The notes beneath the pieces were generated by a model. The model did not search any database. It was not told the origin of the DNA and saw only the letters and a list, made by a program, of their open reading frames with translations. Positions 5,509 to 6,497 of a stretch of DNA of 6,497 nt are shown here, piece after piece. Numbering within the stretch: position 1 is the first letter of the stretch; every line of letters starts with the position of its first letter. A program made the translations under genes and the position numbers. This DNA comes from CAZJOD01 sp964547525 (GTDB lineage Bacteria; Bacillota; Clostridia; JAAYHZ01), in contig CAZJOD010000191.1 of the NCBI GenBank assembly GCA_964547525.1, forward strand, positions 1-6,497, written 5' to 3'.

Positions 5509-6273
5509 GATGCGCAGCAAATCGAAAAGCTGGTGCGGACAATAAACTACAATGGCATTATGTTTGAAATTGTCGAGCGCACGGATGTTTTGTGGGTAGG
5601 ATGTTTGGATTACGCAAATAACAATAAAGATGAATCCGACAGCAATATAACACTGAACCGCTATCAAAAATACCTTGATGTAGTCAAACAAGATCTGATA
5701 AACCCCGATTGGAGCGCTTCTCTTTGGGTGAATTACGGATGCGACGATAAACCGTATGGTCAAATGTTCGCGCAAGAAACCTATTCCGCCAAGCAGGATG
5801 AGCGGTATGAAACATTTACGCAACCGGGCGGGTTATGGATACGTGTACGCCGCAAAAAAGAAACTTCACTTGTGTTATTTGGCAATGAAAACATAGACGC
5901 ATGGGATTACTTCATCAATAAAGTATTGCAAAACGCCGCCGAAGAAAATGGATACAACGTAAATCCGGATGTCCATGTGCGGATCGGATATGATTGTCAT
6001 GCGGAGTACAATACGCCGCCACATGCTTGTTACGTGTATATGCCGGTAATTGAAAACCCTGAGAGCTATTCACCGAAAAACAAGCCTGTGATACTTGAAA
6101 TGGTCAGCGAGGCGTCCGTAGCAAACAAGCCCGAAATAACGACGGCGTCAACAATAAAAGCCAAAGAACGTAATATGGTTCGTATCATGGAATTGCCCGC
6201 TTGCAAGATGGTTACATCCGGCCCCGCCAACGGCGAATTTAATGCGGCTGATCATAATGATATATGTAGCTAA
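5425..6273 (+). CDS. Tagged GyrI-like effector-binding protein with a second internal tag and a truncated extra module
   Basis: 282 residues. Residues 1-27 are the operon tag. Residues about 43-209 look like a second, diverged GyrI-like domain: NGIMFEIVERTDVLWVGCLDY aligns by eye with the first strand of the preceding protein, PGGLWIRVRR takes the place of the ESIYAVFKER strand, and VRIGYDCHAEY...CYVYMPV matches the closing acidic strand and hydrophobic end. Where a stop would be expected, the chain runs on into another tag copy (NPESYSPKNKPVILEM, 211-226), a linker with a further NKPEI (234-238), and VRIMELPACKMVTSG (252-266), a typical GyrI-domain opening strand. It then ends after 16 more residues. 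No helix-turn-helix is seen. AAGGAGG at 5411-5417 lies seven bases before the ATG, which overlaps the previous stop. The protein probably works with its two neighbours. The ligand is unknown. Confidence 0.75.
   Translation: MSEPVKKIKQTPESYTPKNKPEILNMVEDAQQIEKLVRTINYNGIMFEIVERTDVLWVGCLDYANNNKDESDSNITLNRYQKYLDVVKQDLINPDWSASLWVNYGCDDKPYGQMFAQETYSAKQDERYETFTQPGGLWIRVRRKKETSLVLFGNENIDAWDYFINKVLQNAAEENGYNVNPDVHVRIGYDCHAEYNTPPHACYVYMPVIENPESYSPKNKPVILEMVSEASVANKPEITTASTIKAKERNMVRIMELPACKMVTSGPANGEFNAADHNDICS
6055..6114 (+). repeat. Tag-coding repeat, copy 4 (internal, within the third protein)
   Basis: Encodes NPESYSPKNKPVILEMVSEA inside the third reading frame, without the MSEPxKKI start. It keeps the PESYSPKNKP core exactly as in copy 1. 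Its position after a complete-looking GyrI-like domain is the same as that of a new gene start in copies 2 and 3. Confidence 0.85.
6055..6273 (+). other. Remnant of a fourth tagged module fused to the third gene
   Basis: After the internal tag and a linker, residues 252-266 (VRIMELPACKMVTSG) match the opening strand of GyrI-like domains, as in the two neighbouring proteins. The rest of such a domain, about 130-140 residues, is missing: the frame ends at 6273, and I found no continuation of the fold in the other forward frames up to the next gene. This looks like a former fourth gene that lost its start and most of its length and was joined in frame. The alternative is a deliberate C-terminal extension of the third protein. 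Confidence 0.55.
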
Positions 6274-6391
6274 GAACAGAATGGACAAAGATAAAGTTGT
6301 AAATAAAATTAATATAAATAATCTACTGTTAACCTCTCGGTAAAAATCAGATTACAGTATATTACAAAACCAATGTAAAGGGGTGGTTGAA

Positions 6392-6497
6392 GTGGGCTTA
6401 AAATTAATAAAGCCGGATAAATATTTGTTCAAACGAATAAAAGATTACCGCTCGGAGTATTTTAATTACGGTGAAAAACATATAGACGGTAGTTGTG
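6392..6497 (+). CDS. N-terminal part of a GNAT-family acetyltransferase, cut by the window edge
   Basis: Thirty-five codons are visible: a GTG start, then GLKLIKPDKYLFKRIKDYRS and EYFNYGEKHIDGSC. Many uncharacterised Gram-positive GNAT N-acetyltransferases open this way: a first strand LxLxxP, a helix with xxYRxEF, and then a GExxIDGS turn before the next strand. These enzymes transfer acetyl from acetyl-CoA to an amine; the substrate and the CoA-binding loop lie beyond the window. GTG at 6392 is chosen because AGGGG at 6379-6383 is eight bases upstream; an in-frame GTG at 6383 overlaps that site. It is 118 bases after the tagged operon, so it may be co-transcribed with it or separate; no strong terminator lies between. 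Confidence 0.65.
   Translation, partial: MGLKLIKPDKYLFKRIKDYRSEYFNYGEKHIDGSC

Noticed and set aside
5326..5823. A 165-residue minus-strand frame opposite the second and third tagged genes
   Set aside because: It crosses an ATGA gene junction on the other strand and its hydrophobic stretches are explained by antisense reading of acidic and polar codons.
3636..6114. The four repeated segments as a CRISPR or other non-coding repeat array
   Set aside because: They are in frame, begin at start codons with ribosome binding sites, differ at many third codon positions and are separated by coding sequence of unequal length.
6324..6359. TACTGT...ACAGTA inverted repeat between the third tagged gene and the GNAT gene as a terminator
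   Set aside because: Only six base pairs with a loop of 24 bases and no T-run; too weak to call.

Overview
The window looks like a low-GC Gram-positive chromosome, most likely class Clostridia. Supporting signs are strong AGGAGG-type ribosome binding sites, AT-rich spacers, a lipoprotein with a short hydrophobic signal, an M18 aminopeptidase of the type found in clostridia, and GyrI-like and BtrH-like stand-alone domains that I associate with Clostridia. All convincing genes are on the + strand. No rRNA, tRNA, CRISPR array, transposase or phage gene was recognised.

Layout: (1) 1-138 is the C-terminal tail of a probable short-chain dehydrogenase cut by the window edge. (2) 319-1116 encodes an unrecognised lipoprotein whose mature part seems to hold two related alpha/beta halves. 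(3) 1302-2729 encodes a complete M18 zinc aminopeptidase, closed by a clear intrinsic terminator at 2763-2795. (4) About 2905-3216 is a 5'-truncated remnant of an archaeal-type aspartyl-tRNA synthetase that keeps class II motif 3 but has lost the rest. (5) 3217-3635 is a gene-poor spacer with a perfect 17-bp inverted repeat and the leader of the next operon. (6) 3636-6273 is a tight three-gene operon in which each stop overlaps the next start as ATGA. (7) From 6392 a GNAT-type acetyltransferase begins and runs off the window.

The operon is the notable part. Its three proteins begin with nearly the same segment of about 27 residues (MSEPxKKI...PESYxPKxKPEIL), although the first continues as a BtrH-like, papain/C39-fold-like protein and the other two as GyrI-like effector-binding domains without a DNA-binding domain. 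A fourth copy of the segment lies inside the third protein, followed by what looks like the first strand of another GyrI-like domain that then breaks off. This suggests an array of tagged modules that grew by duplication and partly decayed. The shared segment may be a docking or targeting tag that brings a small-molecule-binding set together, but its function is not known to me. The operon looks richer in G+C than the genes upstream, and with the neighbouring gene remnant this fits an accessory or acquired segment.
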